Shown: positions 1 to 11,900 of the stretch, in pieces
How positions within the stretch are numbered: position 1 is the first letter of the stretch
Layout: every line of letters starts with the position of its first letter
Assembly (NCBI GenBank): GCA_949358305.1
Contig: OX442319.1
Location: forward strand, 10,354,001-10,418,000
DNA from: Strigamia acuminata
Taxonomy: Eukaryota > Arthropoda > Chilopoda > Geophilomorpha > Linotaeniidae
Direction: 5' to 3'
DNA length: 64,000 nucleotides
The notes under the pieces: model-generated
Told to the model about the DNA's origin: nothing
The model's input: the letters and a program-made list of their open reading frames with translations, nothing else
Databases searched by the model: none
Translations under genes and position numbers: made by a program

Positions 1-440
1 GGTAATGGTAGGGTAGAAATGCAAATTTAATTGTGTAATAGCAACTGTATGAATAATTTGGAGTGCATCATATTCATGATGGTTGCATATCTCGCCTTGG
101 TGTTGAATATTTATAGATTTGTTTGCTTGCACCTTTTTATTGCAAATGGTTAGCTTTCAATTCTGTGAGTACTTCTAGGAATGCTCCAATTGCCAGTCCA
201 TCTATTGATGGGCTTGAATAGGACAAGTTAAAGGTGGTTGGGTTTGGAGAAATAGGCTTAAAGCATTGGGGTTTTTTTTGTGTTTGTTTTTGTTTTTGTA
301 GTTTGTTATTATTTGGTTGAATTTGTATAATTAGTTGATTGAACAAAAATGGAGGTGTTTGATATTTATTGATTTGAAAGCTGAATGATCTATGAAATAT
401 TTCTGCACCAACATGTGATTCCTTCAGATTTGCAAGAATT
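1..440. other. Intergenic, nothing recognised
   Basis: AT-rich sequence. The open frames are short and low in complexity (K/Q/N-rich on the minus strand), with no splice or domain signal. I see no gene here. Confidence 0.5.
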
Positions 441-449
441 TACAAAGAA

Positions 450-1370
450 TTGCACGGATTTTCATGGATTTTCATGGATTTTATGCTTGGATTTATATGG
501 ATTTTATGCTTGGATTTATATGTATTTATTTGGATTTTTATGGATTTTCTTGGATTTATATGTATTTATTTGGATTTTTATGGATTTTCTTGAATTTATA
601 TGGATTTTCTAGGATTTATATGCATTTCCTAGAATTTATACGGTATGCATTTCCTAAGACTAATATGCATTTCTTAGGATTTATGTAGATTTCCTAGGAT
701 TTATGTGGGTTTGCTAGGATTGATTATGGATTTCCTAGGATTTTTGTGGATTTCCTAGGATTTTTGTGGATTTCCTAGGATTTTTGTGGATTTCCTAGGA
801 TTTTTGTGGATTTCCTAGGATTTTTGTGGATTTCCTAGAATTTATTAAGATTTGTATGGATTTTCTATGCTAGGATTTATTAGGATTTACATGGATTTGC
901 TAGAATTTACATGGATTTGCTAGAATTTACATGGATTTGCTAGAATTTACATGGATTTGCTAGAATTTACATGGATTTGCTAGAATTTACATGGATTTGC
1001 TAGAATTTACATGGATTTGCTAGAATTTACATGGATTTGCAAGAATTTACATGGATTTGCTAGAATTTACATGGATTTGCAAGAATTTACATGGATTTTT
1101 ATAGATTTGCTAGGATTTACACAGATTTCAAGGAATATCATGCAGTTTCAAGGGTTTCTATCCATATTCAAGGATTTTTATGCATTTTCAAAGATTTTCT
1201 AGCATTTACTAGATTTTCTAGGATTTCCTTAGATTTTCAAGGATTTTCATGTAATTTTCAAGATTTTCATGCATTTTTAAGGATTTCCATGCATTTCCAT
1301 AGATTTTTATGCATTTTCAAGAATTTCCATGCATTTTCCAAAATATTTCCATAATTTTGCAAAGAATTTC
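450..1370. repeat. Minisatellite block built on a 20-bp ggattt-containing unit
   Basis: Several related tandem arrays lie end to end. A degenerate array covers about 450-700. Six near-perfect copies of tggatttcctaggatttttg lie at about 727-840. About eleven copies of acatggatttgctagaattt lie at about 890-1100, and degenerate copies fade out by about 1370. The W/I/F/Y-rich open frames across this block are translations of the repeat and not proteins. Confidence 0.9.
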
Positions 1371-2310
1371 ATAGATTTGTAAGAAATTCATCCTTTCTCT
1401 GCAGCTCAGAATCAATCAATTCCATTTTCTCCGATTGATTTGCTCTGCAGCCTTGTGTCAACTCTTGAAAGCTCTTTTATTTGTGTCTGAAACATTCTAA
1501 AGCGCCATCTACGAACGATTACTATAAAGTCATTCAGTGATACACTTTCACGCATTTATAAGTCACCAAGTTGCCTTCGATTATGTAATCAGTTTAATCA
1601 ACCAAACTCATCCTTAAAAAACATTTCAAAAATTATAATCATTCTCTTAAACAACAACAAAAAAAAAAAAAAAAAAAAAAAAATTATTAATTAATTTGAT
1701 CGATGTCAAACTACATATATTTTTTATTCCTAAATCTACGTAATCAATATCAAAAATTGGCATCATTTATTTACAAACGATCCGTGAAATATTCGAAAAG
1801 CAACAAGATCAATCGCAATTTCCTATATCCGACGATTAAAATTGAACTTTCCCATTCATCGGGAACCAACAACACAACAATAATAAACCGTATCTCGCAT
1901 TTTGACGGTGAATTCGACTTAACCTTGACTTGAAAATCGGGTTAGTACAGGAGAAGGAGACAAGGCACAACCAACATCAAGGCTATGCGCGGTCATTCAC
2001 TCTCCAACGTGCGCGGAAATCAAACGACCAAAAAACAAACAAAAACGACAAAAATCGAAAACAAAAACACACAAATAATTTAAAAAGAAAAAAAAATTTA
2101 CACAATTTATATTAATTATTACTAAAAATAAAAATAAAAATTTGGTGCACCCCACGACCTGCACGCCAAAGGCTAAACTGTTGTGACGTCACGACTTCTT
2201 CCGGTTGACCGCAAAGTCCGGGAGATTTCACTTATTTGCCACCTCGTGCCAGCTGCACGATGCCAAGAATGCTCCCGAATTAAGCGCTTTGGGAGGGAAA
2301 GGAGTGCAGC
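1371..2310 (+). other. Upstream region of the Stubble-like protease gene
   Basis: It holds a run of about 25 A at 1659-1683, AT-rich sequence without recognisable exons, and then a GC-richer stretch from about 2140. The latter contains a perfect GTGACGTCAC palindrome and ends at the start codon. Promoter and 5' UTR probably lie in this stretch, but I cannot place the transcription start. Confidence 0.4.
2183..2192. promoter_or_regulatory. CRE-like palindrome upstream of the protease start codon
   Basis: GTGACGTCAC is a perfect 10-bp dyad carrying the TGACGTCA core bound by CREB/ATF-type bZIP factors. It sits about 120 bp before the protease ATG in a locally GC-rich stretch. The role is inferred from motif and position only. 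Confidence 0.35.
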
Positions 2311-5300
2311 ATGGGTCCGTCGTTCCACCGGCCCCTCGAACTGTGCAAATCCAATAAATCGTGGATTTTTCTGTGTTTTATCATTCTGCATTTTTTAACG
2401 AGTGTCGAACAAACTTCACGCTCGTCCACGCGAAGGGTTTACGACAGATTAACTCGTGGTAAGTGATTAGAAACACTTTTTTTTCGAGGGGAAGAAATTC
2501 TTTCCTTTCCTTACCTGACCTGACCTTGTAAAGAAAATTCTTTTGTTTTTATTTTTTTTTTATATATATTTATATATAAAAGTAAATACTGTCTGTGTCT
2601 AGAGTTGAAGTAGTAATGTTGTCATTTGGAATTTGTTTTGATTAAAATTGGAATTTTAATTAAAATCGACATTAGAAGTGACATGTAAACACTATTTGTA
2701 CATCCAAATAACGTTGTTTTAATTATTTTAATTGGTTGTAATATGTTTGTTTAATTGTATACAAGATTTACACACATTAATTTAAGTTATACAATTTTAT
2801 ACACATTAATTTAATTTACCGTATACAAGTTTTATACAAATTAATTTAATTTATACAAGTTTTATACACATTTATTTAATTGTATACAAGTTTTACACAC
2901 ATTTTTACACAATTTACATCAAAATTATCATAATTTTTAGTCTGTTTTAGGGTTTTAAATCACTAAATAGACAGAAAAATGGTTAAATTTGACATTATTG
3001 TGTGTATTGTATAAAATAACAAGTGAAATATTACATTTTTATATTATATTAATGTTTTAAATGATTTTATTTTTATTTTTTTTTGCATTATACTCACACA
3101 AAACTAACATTTCCTCAGGTATATAACAATTTTGAAACACATTTTGCATATTGCATGAGGTGGATTATAAACCGTTAATTATTCTTCTAATGGTTAAGGA
3201 ATTACTTTACATTCTAATTTACAACAACCGGTAAAATATGCATATTTAAATTTGGTTTTTAATACCATTTTAATAACATTTTTAATGCAAAAATAACACA
3301 ACTTTGACGTGATTAAAATGACACGAAACAACCGTTTTGCAGACAACCCTGACCTTTAATTGAGGTGCAAATTTCCGGATCATAATCCACCTGGAAAAAA
3401 GCGAAGGTGCTCTAGGACAACCACTTGTGACCCACAATACAATGCTTTTCATTCCCTCCCATCATTTGTGTCCCCTCACTTTCCAATTAAGTGAAAGAAA
3501 AAAAATGATTAACTACAAGTCATTGAACTTATGACCCTTTTAAAATAGAAAAGAAATGGGCAAACAAAAAAGAAGTTTAATTCAATTTGATTCAATTCGA
3601 AGAATCCACGACGGTGTATTGATTTCATGTTAATTAACAAATCATTTCCTCCTTTGGTTCTATGAATTAGTCATCAACCGTGAAATCTAGACGTTTTGCT
3701 AAGTATTTCCCACAGGAATAAGCATGGCGAATAATTTTAAAATGCACAATTTTGGAAACCAATTTTTTTGACATTTTTAAATCAAAATCAAATTTTAATA
3801 AATTATTTTTTGACATTTTTAAATTTTAAATCAAAATCAAATTTTAATAAATTATTTTTCGACATTTTTAAATCAAAATCAAATTTTAATAAATTATTTT
3901 TTGACATTTTTAATCAAAATCAAATTTTAATAAATTATTTTTTGACATTTTTAATCAAAATCAAATTTTAATAAATTATTTTTTGACATTTTTAAATTTT
4001 AAATCAAAATCAAATTTTAATAAATTATTTTTTGACATTTTTAAATCAAAATCAAATTTTAATAAATTATTTTTTGACATTTTTAATCAAAATCAAATTT
4101 TAATAAATTATTTTTTGACATTTTTAATCAAAATCAAATTTTAATAAATTATTTTTTGACATTTTTAAATTTTAAATCAAAATCAAATTTTAATAAATTA
4201 TTTTTTGACATTTTTAGATCAAAATCAAATTTTAATAAATTATTTTTTTCAAAAAATCTTAATTTATTCATCACAATTTTTCTTTGTTATTTCAGGCCTG
4301 ATCCGTCCCCTTTCATGCAACGACAACAAATCAGGAGAAACTGGAATTTGTATGTTCACCTTACACTGTTTTGCAGCTAAAGGAAAGCCTTTAACAACTT
4401 GTAAAGATGGCATTTTCTTGGGCAGCTGCTGCCAATTACCTCCCAATTCCCAACTGGACCAAAGTGTGGAAAACGACCTTGGCTCCACAAAACATTTTGA
4501 AATGACTTCTTCGCGCTGGAAACCCTCAACACCTTACCAAACTTCCTTGGTTGTGACCAGTGGCAACACTAGAACAACTCCAAAATCAGTTGCCACAAGT
4601 TTGAGTGACAACGAACTACCGAACGAAGTTATTAATTCTGGTTGGAAAGTGACCCCTGCAGACTCCGCTACCACAGTCTTGCTGTCTCTGGTCACAAGAA
4701 TCCCCATCACATCTTTGAAACCTTCGCGAAGAACAACGTCGAAGCCGGCCGCGATCAACTGGGCAGTTTTCAGCGAGAGTACGCGGAATCTGACAACCAC
4801 GACGCAACGGTACCGACCGGTCTACCACACGCCACCACGCAGACCGGTTCCCATAACCACAGTTAATCCAGTTCCAAAAACAACAGTAAACCCTTTTCCA
4901 AAAACAACCGTATTTCCAAAAACAACCACCACTGCAAGAAGAAGAATGACCACGGTGAGGACACAACCTCCCACAACTCGCACGACGACAACTCCCGTGC
5001 CATCGACAGTAACACCAGCAGTAACGGAGTTTAATTTAGCCGATACTGACTATAAGGAAGGTAACACTACCAAAATTGAATATAGTTCGAGGCGGTTTGT
5101 ACGTGACGTCATTCCCATTGAATAACATGGAGATTTAACCTCTTTTTGAGAATTGCTTGAAATTACTGTTATTTCTTACTTACTGTGTTTATTATCCTCT
5201 TTTATTGTAATTTATTGCTTTGTTGTTGTTTAATTCTCATGTTATTCAATGGCAATGACGTCACGTACAAACACGAAACGTATTTTTTAACTATATGGGT

Positions 5301-6723
5301 ATTTAGGGGGTTCAGAGTGGAAGAAGGCCCAATTCCAAGAACGTTAAAGGGATCTTCAGATGTTTTGTGAAGATAAAATATTGATTGTACTAGTGTATCT
5401 TAAGTGCTATGTCTTGAATGAACTTGGCCTAATGACCTAAGTAGAAGCATTTCCTCGAAACTTGATGCAGAGTACAGATTAGTCGATGCAATATTTCCGT
5501 TAAAACCTGTTGATGAACCACTCACTGAATTACATGTGCTCATTATACCTGTGATTAAACACGACTGTTATCTTTTGGTTTTGTTTATTTCAGCTTGTGG
5601 CAGAACTTTTTACAATAAAGACATACCAACGGCACGAATAGTGGGCGGTAAGAAAGCAATATTTGGGAAATGGCCTTGGCAGGTAAAACTAACTTTTTTT
5701 TCTCAACTGTGTCAGTTTTAAAATTGTTTTCTTTCTATTTTACTTACAGGTATCATTAAGGCAGTGGAAGAAAAGCACTTTTCAACACAAATGTGGTGCT
5801 GCATTGCTGAATGAAAACTGGGCTATCAGTGCGGCTCATTGCGTAGACAAGTAAGGTTTAAGTTCATAGGATTTTTAGGTGGAAATTTATTAAAATGTGT
5901 TTTATTTATAGTGTGCCAGTTGAGCAACTCCAAGTGAGGATAGGGGATTATGACGTCAGTGATGCGAAGGAAGAATTAGCACATTTAGATCGACAAGTGC
6001 AAATAATAGCTAAACATCCCGACTTCAATCCACGCAACTTCGAAAACGATTTGGCTTTGGTTCGGTTCTACGAGCCCGTTCATTTTCAACGGAACATAAT
6101 TCCCATCTGTATTCCTTCGAACGACAACGCTTTCGTCAACGATACTGCTTACGTTACAGGCTGGGGCCGCCTTTACGAAGGTTACTAAATGAATTATGGA
6201 AGATTTACATTTAAAAAAGATTGGAAAAATCCAAATATTTCTAACATATTTCAAACTCCTTTTCCGAAAGTTGGAAATGAATAATTTCACAATTTGTTGT
6301 GTTTATCTCAAAGATGAATATATTTTTCTCTTATAATAGATGGTCCACTTCCTAACCAATTATACGAAGCACAAATACCCATCATATCCAATTTGGAGTG
6401 CGAAAAACTCTACCGACAAGCGGGATACATAGAATCCATACCAGACATATTTATTTGCGCCGGCAGACCGGGAGGCGGTATTGACAGCTGCGAAGTTAGT
6501 ATATTTGTTTAAATTCGATTTCAAAGCTCAAAAACTTAATAAAACTTTTTCATTTATTTAGGGCGATTCTGGTGGACCCATGGTGATCCGTGGCACTGAT
6601 CAGCGATGGACTCTTGCGGGAGTTATATCTTGGGGAATCGGTTGTGCCGAACCAAACCAACCCGGTGTATACACGCGCATTTCGAGATTCCGCGACTGGG
6701 TCAACACAATACTAGTTTTTTAA
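2311..6723 (+). CDS. Stubble-like type II transmembrane serine protease (7 coding exons)
   Basis: Coding exons are 2311-2458, 4296-5060, 5594-5682, 5750-5850, 5912-6180, 6340-6494 and 6562-6723. All junctions are GT-AG and in phase, giving 562 aa. The start is fixed by an in-frame TAA at 2281. A hydrophobic segment at about residues 18-30 is a signal-anchor. A cysteine-rich knot (about 57-100) and a long Thr/Pro-rich stem follow. The catalytic domain has the activation site R319|IVGG, His364, Asp414 and Ser512 (GDSGGP), plus Asp506 in the S1 pocket, which implies trypsin-like cleavage. The order anchor, knot, stem, protease is that of Drosophila Stubble, a membrane protease of epithelial and appendage morphogenesis; orthology is inferred. 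The stop codon lies at the mouth of a minisatellite. Reading through the exon-2 donor would end at 5125 and give a product without the protease domain. Confidence 0.9.
3765..4252. repeat. AT-rich tandem repeat in intron 1 of the protease gene
   Basis: About ten copies of a unit of roughly 40-52 bp (ttttttgacatttttaaatc, then aaaatcaaattttaataaat). The unit comes in two lengths, with or without an extra attttaaa block. The array ends some 45 bp before the exon 2 acceptor. Confidence 0.85.
5096..5271. repeat. 34-bp inverted repeat in intron 2 of the protease gene
   Basis: Arms 5096-5129 and 5238-5271 are reverse complements at 33 of 34 positions, with a 108-nt spacer. The left arm starts 35 nt after the exon-2 donor and contains the stop codon that an unspliced transcript would meet. 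Both arms carry TGACGTCA. Confidence 0.85.
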
Positions 6724-6926
6724 ACATCACAATTACAATAATTCCCTTTTTTAAACATCACATTACAATAATTCCCTTTTTTAAACATCACATTACAATA
6801 ATTCCCTTTTTTAAACATCACATTACAATAATTCCCTTTTTTAAACATCACATTACAATAATTCCATTTTTTAAACACCACATTACAATAATTCCCTTTC
6901 TTAAACATCACATTACAATAATTTTT
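6715..6926. repeat. 30-bp minisatellite overlapping the protease stop codon
   Basis: About seven copies of a 30-bp unit (ttaaacatcacattacaata followed by attccctttt). The TTTTTTAA of the first unit supplies the last codon and TAA stop of the protease, so the array forms the start of the 3' UTR. Confidence 0.9.
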
Positions 6927-8908
6927 TAAAAATCAACATATGTATATGTATATATTGTACATATGTATTACATTTAAAAAAAATTTATTCTAGTATTTAT
7001 TTTGAATCAAAGAGATCAAAAAACAAATAATATGATTTGTAAATAAAAATAAATCAGATTTTTCTTTTTTGAAATTTTGAAATAGAGTAGATGTACGCAG
7101 AAAGTCTGTGCTAGGCGACGTTACATACTGTAGTGGCCTGATGGTCACTAGAGATCATAAGAGAAGAACGTTTTGCATATTTTATGAGTGTTTTGTAAAG
7201 AGAGTTTTAAATATTTATTGGACCAAATTGCGCAATATTTAGAGTGAATCATCATGTTTTTCTACAATTATCTAACCTTTTGTATTTAGCCCCGAATAAA
7301 TGTCATCCTGTGTTATTGCATACAAACTGATTTCTTTACTTATTTAATTACATGAGATTGCCTAATATTGAGTAACCAGGAGCTGAAGTTCTTATTTGGT
7401 CATGAGTCACTGGAACACCTGTTTTAGATGTCATAGTAACCAGCATCCTGCCCTCTTATAAGGAGTTAGGATGTAAGGATGCTGGGAGAATTCTCAGCAA
7501 ACTTCAGTTCAAGTCTCCTTATCACCAGTACCAGTCATTGTCAATTTGCTCCAGTTCAAAAACACCAAATTGATTGTGATTATCCTGCACCAAAGGAATT
7601 TGGATTCACCTTGCTGTCAGGGAAAAGCAGCTAGGTATTTGTCTTGCCATAAGGGATTCTTTGGCTAGATCTTTTTCTTGCTCAAACAGCCAGTTTGAGT
7701 TGAGATTGTGTGTTTTGGAAGCCATCTTGATTGTATCAATTTGGAAGTTTTAGCCTTGTACTTAACAAGCGAGCGCTTATCCTTGAGCGTAGAATCAAGA
7801 AGAGAGTTTTCCTTTAGGACGCTGTGTTTCACAGAACCTTTGGGATAATTCTACTGTGTGAGACGAGGACGAGAAGCGACATCGCCGCAGCATACGGAAT
7901 CATCACGAGACCCGAATTGCGAGACGTCGCCGGAACGTGACAACGACGACCAGCTGCCTACGGAATTTTCCGTGAGAGGAGAAATTACCCGAATAGCCAG
8001 CCGTCGCGGAGAGAAGTTTGTAGAGACGTAAGTAAAGTTGAACCAAGTGCGAAAGCACATGCTCTCCGAATATCTCGGATTCTTTCTCGCCTTTTGCGAG
8101 TTGTTTATCGCCATTCGCGATAACCACGAGAAGTAAACGAAAGAACGACGTTGCCAAGCCAGCCACGTCGCGAGAGAAGATTGTTATATTATTTCGATTA
8201 TTCCATTATTACTAACATTGTTCGTATTATTTTAACCTAGTATTGTATAATTTAGAAGTATTATTTGTAATACTAACTTGATATTTCCCCGAATAAAAAC
8301 TAATTATTCTTTTTAAAGTAACAAAATGTGTTTATTAGGTCAGTTAGATATTTTAGTCAGTTTAGCCTTGAGAAGGAATATTAATATAATTATTAATATT
8401 TCTCCTCATTCAGTATTTATTAAAGAGTTGTTTGATAAGACCCGTCGTGACAACCCGTTGCGACCAATATTGTTGAGGTAACAGTCGAGGTCACAACACT
8501 ACTTCGTTTTCAGTTGCATCGATCTCTGGAAGAAGTGTCCGATTCAAGCATAAACTTGTTTATGACATGAAAAAGCTTGAAATTTAACTGACTAAATTGT
8601 TTTCCAATTTAGTTGGCTAAATCTTAATTTGTTTTCACTAAGCTGTTCACAGCCTTATATCACCCATCTCCAAGTCAAGTGTACGCCGTTGTAGGTTTTA
8701 ATAGACCCGCAGTAAGACGAGTGCAATCTGACATTAAACTAACACAAAACAAGATTTTATGCAGTTTACTTTCTAGTTGTTACATTCCTGTTAAATTTAC
8801 TGCTAAATGATCGAACGAGCCATCTATTGGCAAAATTAGTCATTTATGTGGGATATAACCGTCATTCTGTACACCAGAATGACAAATTGATAGCGGAAAT
8901 CTTTAAGG
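6927..8908. other. Intergenic stretch between the protease and the coiled-coil gene
   Basis: AT-rich at first, then a GC-richer block at about 7850-8170 with no supported exon. The stretch 7129-8498 may be a diverged solo LTR and is listed separately. No other gene was recognised. Confidence 0.4.
7129..8498. mobile_element. Possible diverged solo LTR
   Basis: Begins TGTAGTGGCC and ends GGTCACAACA (TG...CA). It is flanked by atac and ctac, a 3-of-4 match to a 4-bp target duplication. It holds AATAAA-type signals near 7292 and 8294. There is no second copy here to compare with, so this rests on the termini alone. Confidence 0.25.
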
Positions 8909-11900
8909 ATGGCTGCTCCTTTTCTGAAACAAAAGAAGTCAGACTCCTTTGGACTCAATTACATAAGTAAAATCAGGTACAGATGACAATTAATTCATTA
9001 ACTTTGTATGAAATGTATTTGAAATGAGAATTTACCATTGTTTGTAGGCCTAGTAAACCTCCATATCGAGAAGCTTTACCTGGAGGTTTTCCATGGCAAG
9101 ATAAAGCTGCTCAAACAGATTTATCACTCATTTTGGATTCAGACAAAACCATCGCAATTCTCTCATCCATTAAAGAGGTAAAATGAAATGTTTATCTGCT
9201 GGGAATAGAGGGAGAACTGACGACTCTTTTTGGCAGGAAATGTTGTCAGTTAGAGAAGAGGTTAGGTTGACAAGAAAATATCTTCAATCGGAATACGAAA
9301 GTCAACTGGAAAGGAAATCTATTGACCTGTAAAATTAATTTAATTTCATGGATTTAATTTGTGTTACAAAATGTTTTATTTTTCAGCACACGTCGGGTTA
9401 CTGAAAGCATGTCTTTTATGGAAAACACTTACCAAGATGTAGGATAAATGATTTAAACAGTGGCGTACCTTAATAATTGATTTTTGGCCCCTCTTGTTCT
9501 GTAAAATGAGAAAAAATTATAGAAAATTATAGAAATTTGAGCCAAATTAAGCCAAATTTAGAGAAATTTCAGCAAAATTGAGCGAAATTTAGAGAAATTT
9601 TAGCAAAATTGAGCGAAATTTAGAGAAATTTTAGCAAAATTGACCAAAATTCTGAGAAATTTTAGCAAAATTGAGCCAAATTTAGAGAAATTTTAGCAAA
9701 ATTGAGTCAAATTTAGAGAAATTTTAGCAAAATTGAGCCAAATTTAGAGAAATTTTAGCAAAATTGACCAAAATTCTGAGAAATTTTAGCAAAATTGAGC
9801 CAAATTTAGAGAAATTTTAGCAAAATTGAGCCAAATTTAGAGAAATTTTAGCAAAATTGAGCCAAATTTAGAGAAATTTTACCAAAATTGACCAAAATTC
9901 TGGGAAATTTGAGCTAAATTGAGCCAAATTTAGTGAAATATCATCAAACTGGAGCCAAATTTAGAAAAATTTGAGCTAAATTGAGCCAAATTTAGTGAAA
10001 TATCATCAAACTGGAGCCAAATTTAGAAAAATGTCAGCAAAATTGAGCAAAATTCTGAGAAATTTAATGAATTTGTAACAATTTTTGTTAACAAATTTCA
10101 AAATTTTCTTTCTTTATCTTCTTTTCGATGTCCCCTGCACCAGGGGTCTTCGAATGCAGCTGGTACGCCACTGAAAGATCCAAACTCAAGCATTAACCGT
10201 TTTATTTATTTCCTTAAAGCGACTTGAGAAACTCAAACACGCTTTCCGTCAACAAGTTGCTGATTTTCTCACCAAAGAATACGCAATTAAGGCAATTAAA
10301 AAAAAAATTAAAAAACTAAAAATTAAAACTTTTAGATTTCAATTGACTGTATTTCATTAGGCTAGAAAGGCCTCAGTAATTCCAACTTTCGGCGCAATTA
10401 GTTCCAGCCAAGAAGCGACTCTGGAACGGTTGACCTTCGACATTGAACAGTTAAAACACAAAGAGGCGAATATGACCGACGACATTAAGAAGAGGGATGA
10501 AGCAATGTCTGTCATGAAGTCGAAACTAAATCAATACACGCAGCAACAGCAACATTTGCAAAACGTTCAGCACCAACAACAGCAGTATTTGGTTTCATTG
10601 CAGGCGAGGAAAACGCGGCTTAAACCGCCAAGTCTGACTGCACTAGATGAACAGGAAGCTTACGAGGAGGATCCGGTGTGTGGGAAATGATAGAAATGGG
10701 AAATGTTGCAATTTTGAAAGGATTTAATTTGAATTTTGTCAGGAAGGGGAATACAGAATGGCTAAACTGGGAGAAATGCATCAGTTGAAAGTGAAGCATC
10801 AATCAGAGATGAAGTTGATGCTGGCTGAAATTGAGAAATTGAAAAATACCAATGCTAATATCCACGAAGTTTTGACTAGAAAAGAGACTCAATTGAATAC
10901 TTTAAGTAAAAAAAAATTATTTTATTTTATTTTTTAAATTTATTTTCTTTCTTTATTTTTGTTTTAAATTTTATTTATTTATTTATTTTTAAATTTTATT
11001 TATTTATTTTTTAAATTTTATTTATTTATTTATTTTTAAATTTTATTTATTTATTTATTTTTAAATTTTATTTATTTATTTATTTTTAAATTTTATTTAT
11101 TTATTTATTTTTAAATTTTATTTATTTATTTTTTAAATTGTATTTATTTATTTTTTAAATTTTATTTATTTGAGGCTCTCCAACGTGTTTTGGTTCTTGT
11201 CGAGCATTGGGTGTTGGCCAATCGAATGAAGATTAATGCGTCAAAGTCTGTGGTAGTATCGTTCACTCGTCGTCATAATCGCATTGTGTTCCCGTACAGA
11301 TTGTTTGGTTCGTTTCTTACCAGGTCTACAACGCAACGAGATTTGGGGGTGCTGTTTGACTCCTCGTTACTTTTTTCTACGCATGTAACGAAGTTGGTAT
11401 CGAATTGTAATTGTATTCTGGGAATTATTTCGAGGTTGATCGGTGATTTTCTTACGGTTGGTCCATTACGTTTGCTGTATTTATCTATGATACGCTCCCG
11501 GTTGGTTTTCGCGTACTGTGTTTGGATCGGATGTTCGGATTACTTGCTTGCACGGTTGGAGAGTGTTCAACGGCGCTTTGCGCACTTAATTCACCGTCGT
11601 TTTTTTCGGTCTTCTGTTTTTAAATACGAGGATATTCTAAAAATTTTGAAGATTCTGACTATTAAATCACTGTTTATTATTCGTGATATTTTGTTAGTCG
11701 GGGCCTTGATTCGGGGGCAGGTCTGTTCCCCTAGTTTGTTGAGTCAATTTAGTTTTCATGTCCCTGGTTACTTTACACGTCAACATAATGTTTTTGTCCC
11801 CTCCTTTGTTCTGTTTATCGGTTGTGTACGCGTGTTAATGATTTGCCATCTATTATTGATATTTTTGGGTTGTCGGGTTGGGAACTTAAACGTGAACTGT

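Noticed and set aside
450-1370. Aromatic-rich peptides in the 5' minisatellites
   Set aside because: Direct translation of the 20-bp repeat; no gene signals.
1703-2115. Two short plus-strand frames after the poly-A run
   Set aside because: Low-complexity K/N-rich text without splice support or known similarity.
5061-5125. Ending the protease exon 2 at the in-frame stop at 5,125
   Set aside because: A good GT donor at 5,061 joins in phase to the conserved catalytic exons; read-through is kept only as a possible isoform.
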